Origin: Planctomycetota bacterium
GTDB taxonomy: Bacteria; Planctomycetota; UBA8108
DNA length: 6,921 nucleotides
Direction of reading: 5' to 3'
NCBI GenBank assembly: GCA_016928605.1
Contig: JAFGKN010000571.1
Span: 1 to 6,921 of the forward strand
Within the stretch, counting starts at the first letter, position 1, and every line of letters begins with the position of its first letter. Below are positions 1-6,921 of the stretch, piece after piece. The translations under genes and the position numbers were made by a program. The notes beneath the pieces were generated by a model that did not search any database, was not told where the DNA came from, and saw nothing but the letters and a program-made list of their open reading frames with translations.

Positions 1-2
1 AG

Positions 3-779
3 GCTGGCTCGCCGGTTCCCGAGGCGACCGATTCTCTCGTGGAAGATGTTAAGGTAGTTGAGGTAGGGGAGCTTCCCGGCGATGCGCCGCTGAATCTGGA
101 GGACGTGGAGGCGATGCCTCTGCCGCCGGAGCCGGCGCAGGGCGACGCGGCGCAGCCGGCGCCTGATGACGAGATGACGATGGTGTTGCAGGGGAGCCCC
201 AGCCGCCAGGTGACCATCGAGTTCGACTACCTCTATCTTCTGGCCAGCGAGCTTTCGCGCATCGTCCTGACCTTCGAGAGCCTCTACAACGAGGTCCTGA
301 AGTCGCTGCGCGGATACTCCGAAGATGCGATGATCTTCCCGGAAGAGCGGCTCCGCGTGGCACAGGCGATCGTGGGCCGCGGCGCCGTCCTGACCTTTCG
401 GGGCGCGGCCGTCATCAGCCAGACCGACATCGAGGCCGATGCGGCGGAGGACCTCGATGCATTGCAGATCGTGAAGAACATCCTCTTGTTGCTGCCGAAT
501 CTGTCACGGAAGAAGAGCAGCAAGCTCCAGGTTGTCGGCGCGCCCGCCGGGGCGGACTCCGGCGACGGAGATGCCTCTCGCGCCTTGGCGAGCGGGACCG
601 CGGATCCCATGGATCCTGCAGATCTCGACGGCGCCGCACTGGAGACACTGGAGCGCGAGGTCGCCAGATGGCTGCCGGGCGCGAGCTCTCCATCGGTGGC
701 GAGGATCGTGGACGTGGCTCTCAGCTTTCCCCGGGAGATTTTTTCGAGGCGCAATCTTTGGGGACTCGAGTGCAAGTGA
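3..779 (+). CDS. Unrecognised acidic protein, 5' end cut by the window
   Basis: The frame is open from base 3 with no upstream stop, so the gene probably begins before the window. The first possible start inside it is GTG at 39, which would give 246 residues. I do not recognise the family. Counting from that GTG, residues 1-50 are an acidic, Pro/Ala/Glu-rich, probably disordered segment. Residues 55-155 look folded, alternating hydrophobic helices and strands (for example FDYLYLLASELSRIVLTFES and a Leu-rich run ending NILLLLPNLSRKK). A Gly/Ala/Asp-rich linker follows, then a short C-terminal helical region ending in REIFSRRNLWGLECK. I see no signal peptide, membrane segment or catalytic motif. 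It ends 162 bases before the AAA+ gene on the same strand, so it may belong to the same regulatory locus, but that is inference. I am confident that it is coding and have no basis for a function. Confidence 0.7.
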   Translation, partial: AGSPVPEATDSLVEDVKVVEVGELPGDAPLNLEDVEAMPLPPEPAQGDAAQPAPDDEMTMVLQGSPSRQVTIEFDYLYLLASELSRIVLTFESLYNEVLKSLRGYSEDAMIFPEERLRVAQAIVGRGAVLTFRGAAVISQTDIEADAAEDLDALQIVKNILLLLPNLSRKKSSKLQVVGAPAGADSGDGDASRALASGTADPMDPADLDGAALETLEREVARWLPGASSPSVARIVDVALSFPREIFSRRNLWGLECK

Positions 780-931
780 TGGGGGGATGCCGCGGGGTGG
801 GACCATCGCGCGGCTGAGATCGACTGGACTCGAAGCGAAGGGCTCTGCAGATCCGCTCACCGCGCAGCGCGAACGGGGACCCTACCAGATCCGGATGACT
901 TGGCAATCCGGAGTTCTTGCGGAGAGCATTC

Positions 932-940
932 GAGAGGGGA
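932..940 (+). promoter_or_regulatory. Putative ribosome binding site of the degenerate AAA+ gene
   Basis: The purine run GAGAGGGGA lies just ahead of ATG 942. The spacing is short, but no comparable run precedes the alternative TTG start at 900, so it favours the ATG. Confidence 0.4.
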
Positions 941-941
941 C

Positions 942-1889
942 ATGGTCGAGCAGACTTGCGAGGACATTGTAGGGACCAGCGCTCATTCCCGCCAGATTCG
1001 CCAGTTTGTCGAGCGCGCGTCCAAGGCGGATGGCCCGGTCATGCTTCTCGGAGAACCGGGAACGGGAAAGGAGTTCATCGCACGCCGTATCCACCACGAG
1101 TCGATTCGGATGGAGAGGCCCTTCCTGATGATCGACTGCTCGCTCTACTACGAGCGCGAGCTGAAGAGGGAGATCTTCGGGTACCGTTCCTCGCGTGCCG
1201 AGGCCAAGAGCCGCACGGGGCTCCTCGAGTTCGGCTCGGGAGGAACCTGCTACCTGGCTCGCGTCGAGGAGCTGAGCCAGGGACTTCAGGGCAGCCTGCT
1301 CGAGTTCATCAAGAACGGTCGCTTCCAGCGGCTCGGAGACAGCAAACGGATCGAGTCGGCTGCCCGGTTGATCGTGTCGAGCGACAAGAACCTCGCCGGC
1401 TTCGTTCAGGGAGGTCTATTCGACCGCGAGCTCTTTCAGCTGCTCGCCGGCCTTCAGCTCACCGTGGCGCCGCTTCGGGACCGCCCGGAGGATATCGCGG
1501 CGCTGGCGGCCGAGGCGGCGAAACAGTGGCGGCAGGAGAAACGCAGCCGAGATGCGTTCGAGTTCTCCAGCGAGTGTCTCGCGGCGCTGAAGGCGTTTCC
1601 GTGGCCGAGGAACTTCGACGAGCTGAAGAAGGAGATCCAGAGGCTTCTGGAAATCGGCAAGGAGATCATCTCGACCAGCGATCTGACGTTTCAGATCTCC
1701 ACCCACTGGATGGGGCGGCAGGCGGACCCGGCTGTCCGGAGGGTCATCGAGGAGCTGGACGGCTATATCCGCGAGTTCAAGATTCTGAGCCGCCTCGACG
1801 ATGAGTTCGGCGAGGTGCTTCTCGATCTGAACGAGTGGGAAACCGACCATGATCCCGATGCTCGAGACTTGACGGGCATGGACTTCTGA
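942..1889 (+). CDS. Degenerate sigma-54 activator-like AAA+ protein (probable pseudo-ATPase)
   Basis: This 315-residue protein has the layout of a bEBP central domain. IVGTS is at 9-13, Walker A GEPGTGKE at 37-44, an FG..GLLEFGSGGT block at 79-102, APLRDRPEDI at 176-185 and WPRNFDEL at 221-228. Compared with the intact activator encoded at 2886-4358, it has lost the GAFTGA sigma-54 contact loop (replaced by YRSSRAEAKSRT, two residues shorter). Walker B DE is A106-R107, the sensor I Asn is D148, both arginine fingers are gone (D161, L167) and the sensor II Arg is D226. There is no receiver and no Fis-type helix-turn-helix. The C-terminus is an acidic tail ending DLTGMDF. It may still bind nucleotide through Walker A, but activating sigma-54 or hydrolysing ATP looks very unlikely. 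I chose ATG 942 because the purine-rich GAGAGGGGA (932-940) precedes it and the AAA+ homology begins eight residues later. A TTG at 900 would add 14 residues without a ribosome site. A regulatory or scaffolding role is inference. Confidence 0.87.
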   Translation: MVEQTCEDIVGTSAHSRQIRQFVERASKADGPVMLLGEPGTGKEFIARRIHHESIRMERPFLMIDCSLYYERELKREIFGYRSSRAEAKSRTGLLEFGSGGTCYLARVEELSQGLQGSLLEFIKNGRFQRLGDSKRIESAARLIVSSDKNLAGFVQGGLFDRELFQLLAGLQLTVAPLRDRPEDIAALAAEAAKQWRQEKRSRDAFEFSSECLAALKAFPWPRNFDELKKEIQRLLEIGKEIISTSDLTFQISTHWMGRQADPAVRRVIEELDGYIREFKILSRLDDEFGEVLLDLNEWETDHDPDARDLTGMDF

Positions 1890-1924
1890 GAGTGAAGACC
1901 GCATGACACCGGGAAATCCGCATT

Positions 1925-2885
1925 ATGGATGAGCGCGTCAAGATACTCGTCGCGGAAGATGAGCCCTCCATCCTCTCGCTGTTCGAGACGATTCTGGAGG
2001 AGCGCAACGATTGCGAGTATCAGCTCGCGGCGGATGGCCTCGAGGCGCTGGAGAGATTGCTCGAGTGTCCGCCCGACCTGCTCATCACGGACCTGAGGAT
2101 GCCCCGGCTGAGTGGAGAAGAGCTGGCTGCGCGGGCGTTGAAGTCGTGCCCTGATGTGACGATCCTGGTCGCTACGGGAAACGGGACCCTGGAGAGCGCC
2201 ATCCAGATGTTCCGCGGAGGGGTTCATGATTTCATCACCAAGCCGTTCGTGATGTCCGAGCTGCTCATGACCCTCGACAGGGCCATCTCGGAGAGCCGGC
2301 AGCGCAAGAGAAGGCGTTCCGCCGACGACATCGTCCAGTGCTTGATGAAGGTGCTCGAGGCGAAGGATCCCTATCTCCAGGGGCACAGCAGGAGAGTGTC
2401 GCTGCTGGCCAGAGCGATGGGGACGGACCTGGGCATGAACCCCGCCGAGATCGAGAGCCTGGAGTGGGCCGCGCTGGTCCACGATCTGGGCAAGATCGGG
2501 GTGCCCGATATCCTGCTCAACAAGAAGGGAGAGCTGACGGAGGAGGAGTATGACGCGGTCAAGCTCCACTCCGTTTACTCCGCCGACATCATCCGTCCGC
2601 TGGCCTGTGTCAAGGGAGGCGAGTGTGCGGTCGACGCGGTCTGCCATCACCATGAGAGGGTGGATGGGAGAGGGTACCCGAGCGGTCTGGATGGTCGTCG
2701 AATTCCCTTCTTCTCGCGGATCATCTCGGTGTGCGATGCCTATGACGCGATGACGAGCTGCCGTTCCTACAGGCAGGCGATGAGCGATGAAGAAGCTCGG
2801 GAGCAGCTGCGCAGGGGGGCCGGCAAGCAGTTCGACGCGGATCTTGTCGACACGTTTCTGAAGAACCTGGACAGGTACAAGAGCG

Positions 2886-2914
<29 letters not shown>
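1925..2914 (+). CDS. Response regulator with receiver and HD-GYP c-di-GMP phosphodiesterase domains
   Basis: This 329-residue, RpfG-type cytoplasmic protein should hydrolyse cyclic di-GMP under control of phosphorylation. The receiver (about 5-120) has the acidic pair E11/D12, phosphoacceptor D56 in LLITDLRMP, T84 and K106 in FITKPF, so it looks competent. A basic linker (RQRKRRR, about 125-131) leads to the HD-GYP domain (about 134-325). Visible motifs are GHSRRV (H154), HDLGKIGVPD (H186, D187, K190), KLH (H215), HHERVDGRGYP (H242, H243, GYP at 250-252) and D271 in CDAYDAM. These are the expected metal and substrate residues. The usual HPxxG after the third motif reads HSVYS. Cysteines 228, 234 and 240 are spaced C-X5-C-X5-C beside the HHER motif, with C270 and C279 also near the active site. 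Start ATG 1925 has only a weak GGGA site upstream. The 3' end overlaps the next gene by 29 bases. No diguanylate cyclase (GGDEF) gene is in view. Confidence 0.95.
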
Positions 2915-4358
<1,444 letters not shown>

Positions 4359-4384
4359 GTATCTGTTGCGGATGGCCGCGGATA

Positions 4385-4412
4385 CAGCTGGCCGCGCTGA
4401 AGGCCACCGCTG
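4385..4412. terminator. Imperfect stem-loop between convergent genes, possible weak terminator
   Basis: CAGCTGGCC pairs with GGCCA-CC-GCTG (nine pairs with a two-base bulge) around an eight-base loop. It lies in the 152-base gap between the convergent stops at 4358 and 4511, 26 bases past the + strand stop. Neither strand has a following T run, so it is not a textbook intrinsic terminator. It could be chance in GC-rich DNA. I see nothing else in this gap. Confidence 0.25.
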
Positions 4413-4510
4413 AATGACGAGAGAAACGGGCTGCGGCAGCTGATCCGCTATCGCGTTTGGAAGCCGGCGATCGATTCACAACAGAGGCTACTGACGGGCG
4501 GAGGCCTCGC

Positions 4511-5131
4511 TCAAAGGCTGAAGACGAGATGCACAGGCTGCCCGTTTCGCGTGATGGTGACCGAGGTTGACTCGCCCCTGCGCAGCCGATCGACGGCATC
4601 CTTGAACATCGAGCGGTAGCGAAGAGTGGAGTGCTCGTTGAACTCCGTGATCTCGCCGTCGAGAAGCTCGATCACGTCTCCCGTTTCGAAGCCGAGCTTC
4701 CGCAGAAGGGCGTGCTCGTGGATCTTGGTGATCTTGAGCCGGGTCTTCTGGTTGCCGGCACCCGTCAGCAGCATGCTCCCGACCATGTTGAGCTGCTTCG
4801 ACCAGTTGGGCTCCGACTGGATGATCTCGAAGGTGGACGGGGGGATGGTATTGTGCCGCTTCTCGATCGGTCCGCTTGCTGTGCGGACTCCTTGCGTCTG
4901 GAGCTTCTGCCGGATCTGAGCCTCGTCGATCTTCTGAGCCAGTTCTCGCTGCTTCTCCGGCATGGCTGCCTCGGCTGCGCGGGCCGGCTCGGGGATGAGG
5001 GTCGAGCGGACGGGCTGGACGAGCTCCTCGGGGGTGGTGCTGGTGACGCCGAACCAGATGTAGAGGGTGGCCACGAGCAAGACCACGACGAGGCAGAATC
5101 CGTGTATGATCTTTTCGACGAGGTCCAGCAT
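4511..5131 (-). CDS. Single-pass membrane protein with GspC-like C-terminal PDZ domain
   Basis: This is a 206-residue protein with a short cytoplasmic N-terminus, one hydrophobic segment (about 11-29, rich in V, L and I) and a presumably periplasmic remainder. Residues 35-75 are charged and probably helical. Residues 100-206 end in a PDZ fold resembling that of the inner-membrane type II secretion protein GspC: LKITKIHEHALLRKLGF at 132-148, GDVIELLDG at 151-159, and the closing strand VTITRNGQPVHLVFSL. The homology-region domain that precedes PDZ in typical GspC proteins is not evident, and the protein is shorter than usual GspC. It could be a reduced GspC relative in a secretion or pilus-like machine, or a membrane PDZ adaptor. 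No other gsp or pil genes are in view. ATG 5131 is the first start in its frame, with AGGAG 11 bases upstream. Confidence 0.85.
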   Translation of the reverse strand: MLDLVEKIIHGFCLVVVLLVATLYIWFGVTSTTPEELVQPVRSTLIPEPARAAEAAMPEKQRELAQKIDEAQIRQKLQTQGVRTASGPIEKRHNTIPPSTFEIIQSEPNWSKQLNMVGSMLLTGAGNQKTRLKITKIHEHALLRKLGFETGDVIELLDGEITEFNEHSTLRYRSMFKDAVDRLRRGESTSVTITRNGQPVHLVFSL

Positions 5132-5142
5132 GCTGGAACTTG

Positions 5143-5147
5143 CTCCT
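5143..5147 (-). promoter_or_regulatory. Ribosome binding site of the GspC-like gene
   Basis: AGGAG on the - strand sits 11 bases ahead of ATG 5131. The spacing is at the long end, but this is the only start codon in the open frame downstream of the in-frame stop at about 5263. Confidence 0.5.
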
Positions 5148-5264
5148 GAGTGCTCTTCTTCTTGAGAGCCCGGTCGGCGGCCGCGGCTTTTGCGAAATCC
5201 GGGGCCCGGGGTGCTGCATCCACAGCCGGGCGGCGCCTGAGCTGGCGCACACGCTTCAATTCAA

Positions 5265-5292
5265 TCTATAGTCGGTTTTGCCGGCCGCGCAA
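5265..5292 (-). promoter_or_regulatory. Possible sigma-70-type promoter for the GspC-like gene
   Basis: On the - strand, TTGCGC (5292-5287) and TATAGA (5270-5265) are separated by 16 bases. The -10 matches TATAAT at four of six positions and the -35 matches TTGACA at three. The AT-rich stretch here stands out from its GC-rich surroundings in the 220-base gap between nnrE and the GspC-like gene. It would give a leader of roughly 125 bases. I see no other recognisable element in the gap. Confidence 0.3.
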
Positions 5293-5351
5293 CTACTGGC
5301 TTGTCGATGCTCCTGGCGTCTCTGGAGGGGGAGGGCGCGGCGTCGGCTCCG

Positions 5352-6050
5352 TCAGCCCTCCTCCCAGATCTCCCGCGGCATTCCGATATCCACGACGTGA
5401 ACGCGGCCGGCTCGCGCCGGGCCCTCGCCCAGGACGAAGCCCCTCTTGGGCGCCGCGAAGGTGATCGTGTGGACCGCCCGCACGGCATCCCCGAGGACGT
5501 CTCCCGTCGCAGCGTCGAGGCCGCTGGGAAGATCGAGGGAGACGACGGGGCACCCGCTCGCATTCAGCGCTCGCACCCAGGCGAGAATCGGATCTCGGAG
5601 CGGCCGCGAGAGGCCGGTTCCGAGAAGAGCATCGACGATCGATCCAATGGCGCCGGGCGCGACGGGGCGGGGGGGATCCCAGGGCGGCCGGCCGCGGTCG
5701 ATCTTCACACCGGTTTTCTCGAGGATGCGGAGGTTGATCGTGTTGTCGCCGTCCGGGCGCAGGGTATCCGGATCGAACGCGAGGTAGACCTCCACGTCCT
5801 CGCCCGCGTTGTGAAGGTGGCGGGCGACCACATAGCCGTCTCCGCCGTTGTTGCCGGGGCCGCAGAGGATGCGCCAGGGCGTGGCATACCGCCCGGGCTC
5901 GGCCTCCCTCAGCTCGAGGAGGATGCGGGCCGCGCCCGCTCCCGCGTTCTCCATCAGGACGACGCCCGGCACGCCGAACTCCTCGATGGCCCTGCGGTCC
6001 CATCTGCGAATCGTCTCCGGAAGCTGTGGTGGTATCGGGCTTCTCTCCAT
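5352..6050 (-). CDS. nnrE: NAD(P)H-hydrate epimerase (YjeF N-terminal domain), stand-alone
   Basis: This 232-residue cytosolic enzyme epimerises R- and S-NAD(P)HX, the damaged hydrates of NADH and NADPH, so that the S-specific dehydratase can repair them. Family signatures are RRWDRRAIEEFGVPGVVLME at 15-34, the phosphate-binding GPGNNGGDG at 64-72, SIVDALLGTGL at 137-147 with D140 at the conserved active-site position, LDLPSGLDAATG at 172-183 and TITFAAPKRGF at 195-205. The length fits the epimerase domain alone; the kinase-like dehydratase domain fused to it in many bacteria (NnrD part) is not here or elsewhere in the window. The open frame runs further upstream to 6704, but that portion is the shadow of the neighbouring gene, and family homology begins just after ATG 6050. 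That ATG overlaps the upstream gene's TGA by one base and has GAGG five bases before it. The link to the upstream repeat protein is positional only. Confidence 0.95.
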   Translation of the reverse strand: MERSPIPPQLPETIRRWDRRAIEEFGVPGVVLMENAGAGAARILLELREAEPGRYATPWRILCGPGNNGGDGYVVARHLHNAGEDVEVYLAFDPDTLRPDGDNTINLRILEKTGVKIDRGRPPWDPPRPVAPGAIGSIVDALLGTGLSRPLRDPILAWVRALNASGCPVVSLDLPSGLDAATGDVLGDAVRAVHTITFAAPKRGFVLGEGPARAGRVHVVDIGMPREIWEEG

Positions 6051-6921
6051 CAACGCCTCGTGCCCGCAAGGGGCTCGTAACGGTAGTAGACCTCGAGCGT
6101 CAGCACGTTGATCGCCGTCGCGTACACGCGGCCTCCGCTCTGGCCGATCCAGCTCGACTCCGGCGGCCAGCTTCCATCCTCGTGGACGCGCCGGCTCTGG
6201 AGGGGGAGCAGCGCCTGCTGGAGAAAATGGTTCCATGCATCCCAGCGCTTTCCACCGAGGTGGAAGAGGCCGAGGGTGCCCGCGTACCAGTAGTAGTAGG
6301 AGTGGTACGTCTCGTCCCAGCGAGATGTGCGATCCCACCGGGGAGGATCCCGGAGGATCCTCTCGGCGGCGAGCTGGCAGGCTCTCCTCTCCCCGAGCCC
6401 ACCGAGATAGAGATGCGAGAGTAGACCCACGGCCACCATGTTGATCCCGCGCCTTCCCGCCTCCATGCCGGCGTCGGCGTAGATACCGTAGCCGTCGGCC
6501 GTGAAGGCTCGCTCGATGAACTCGCGGCACCCGCGCATCATCCGGGCCGGCGGCTCGATGCCGGCGTTTTCGATGGAGCGGAAGGCCATGATCTGCCACC
6601 CGGTGATCGACAGGTCGTTGCGACCCGTGGACTCGGCCGTGTAGTCCCAGCCGCCTCCCCCCTGCTGGGTCGACTCGGAGTAGCGGATCGCAGCCTCCAC
6701 GCACTCCCGGTACTCGGGGAGGCGCGAGAGCGCGAAGGCCTCGCTCAGGGCGAAGGTCGCCAGCGCGTGATTGTACATGTAGTTGCCGGCCTGGATCCCG
6801 AACGCCCCGGCTCCGTCCTGAGCTCTGCGGAGATAGTCGAGCGCCTTGTGGACGTGCCGGCGGTAGGGGCCTTCGAGGTGCGGCGCGTGGCCGGCTCCGA
6901 GAAACGCGAGGGCAGCCAGCG
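6050..6921 (-). CDS. Prenyltransferase/squalene-cyclase repeat protein, 5' end cut by the window
   Basis: The frame is open to the window edge, giving 289 visible residues, and the true start lies beyond 6921; an internal Met at 6778 is not the likely start because alpha-alpha-toroid homology continues upstream of it (LAALAFLGAGHAPHLEG, then a helix with ALDYLRRAQDG, then GNYMYNHALATFALSEAF). Further repeats show GGGGWDYT, SITGWQIMAFRSIENAG, INMVAVGLLSHLYLG, an aromatic run HSYYYWYAGTLGLF and EDGSWPPESSW. These Gly/Trp-containing helical pairs are typical of the squalene-cyclase/prenyltransferase barrel and of poorly characterised proteins seen often in Planctomycetota. I see no DxDD catalytic motif of squalene-hopene cyclase in the visible part, so cyclase activity is not supported. 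Any signal peptide or membrane anchor would lie outside the window. Its stop overlaps the nnrE start. Confidence 0.88.
   Translation of the reverse strand, partial: LAALAFLGAGHAPHLEGPYRRHVHKALDYLRRAQDGAGAFGIQAGNYMYNHALATFALSEAFALSRLPEYRECVEAAIRYSESTQQGGGGWDYTAESTGRNDLSITGWQIMAFRSIENAGIEPPARMMRGCREFIERAFTADGYGIYADAGMEAGRRGINMVAVGLLSHLYLGGLGERRACQLAAERILRDPPRWDRTSRWDETYHSYYYWYAGTLGLFHLGGKRWDAWNHFLQQALLPLQSRRVHEDGSWPPESSWIGQSGGRVYATAINVLTLEVYYRYEPLAGTRR
6056..6059 (-). promoter_or_regulatory. Ribosome binding site fixing the nnrE start
   Basis: GAGG on the - strand lies five bases before ATG 6050, inside the last codons of the upstream gene. Together with the TGATG stop/start overlap this supports ATG 6050 over the longer upstream reading frame. 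Confidence 0.6.

Noticed and set aside
900..922. TTGGCA followed by TTGC upstream of the degenerate AAA+ gene, resembling a sigma-54 -24/-12 promoter or a -35 box
   Set aside because: The GG and GC elements are 15 bases apart instead of 10, so it is not a sigma-54 site. As a sigma-70 -35 box it lacks a good -10 and would start transcription only a few bases before ATG 942.
5301..6080. Long + strand open frame opposite nnrE
   Set aside because: It is an Arg/Gly/Ala-rich shadow frame with no recognisable motif, lying opposite a well-supported conserved gene, as expected in GC-rich DNA.
5321..6210. Repeated CTCTGGAGGGGGAG near 5320 and 6195
   Set aside because: This is a single short GC-rich match. 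One copy lies in a coding region, there is no flanking similarity and no sign of a mobile element or array.
6051..6704. Upstream extension of the nnrE reading frame to a possible 450-residue protein
   Set aside because: The extension is low-complexity Arg/Pro/Gly sequence antisense-free but frame-shifted from the clear repeat-protein gene. Epimerase homology, a ribosome site and the TGATG junction all point to ATG 6050.

Overview
The window is high-GC bacterial DNA from a Gram-negative-type organism. It has a secretion-type PDZ membrane protein, sigma-54 activator proteins and a prenyltransferase/squalene-cyclase-repeat protein of a kind common in Planctomycetota and other uncultured, environmental lineages. 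Myxobacteria-like or Eisenbacteria-like groups are also possible. I cannot fix the phylum from sequence alone.

The left two thirds (1-4358) read on the + strand. First comes the 3' part of an unrecognised acidic protein, then three signalling genes close together. These are (i) an AAA+ protein clearly derived from sigma-54 activators (bacterial enhancer-binding proteins, bEBPs) that has lost nearly every catalytic residue, (ii) a two-domain response regulator, receiver plus HD-GYP c-di-GMP phosphodiesterase, with both active sites apparently intact, and (iii) a full-length sigma-54 activator with an intact ATPase and helix-turn-helix but a receiver domain that has lost its phosphoacceptor Asp and conserved Lys. 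Genes (ii) and (iii) overlap by 29 bases, and (i) lies 35 bases ahead of (ii), so the three look co-transcribed. No histidine kinase gene is in view.

The right third (4511-6921) reads on the - strand, convergent to the first block across a 152-base gap that contains one imperfect stem-loop. In transcription order it carries the 3' part of a prenyltransferase-repeat protein, a stand-alone NAD(P)H-hydrate epimerase (nnrE/yjeF N-domain) joined to it by a one-base TGATG stop/start overlap, and, after a 220-base gap with a possible promoter, a single-pass membrane protein with a C-terminal PDZ domain like that of GspC of type II secretion.

The most interesting part is the signalling trio. The working parts are split: the only receiver that looks phosphorylatable is on the HD-GYP protein, the only working sigma-54 ATPase and DNA-binding domain is on a protein with a dead receiver, and a third protein keeps an AAA+ fold with Walker A only. 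My inference is that phosphorylation and c-di-GMP turnover reach transcription through protein contacts, with the inert AAA+ protein as a possible modulator. This has not been tested. Both ends of the window cut genes.
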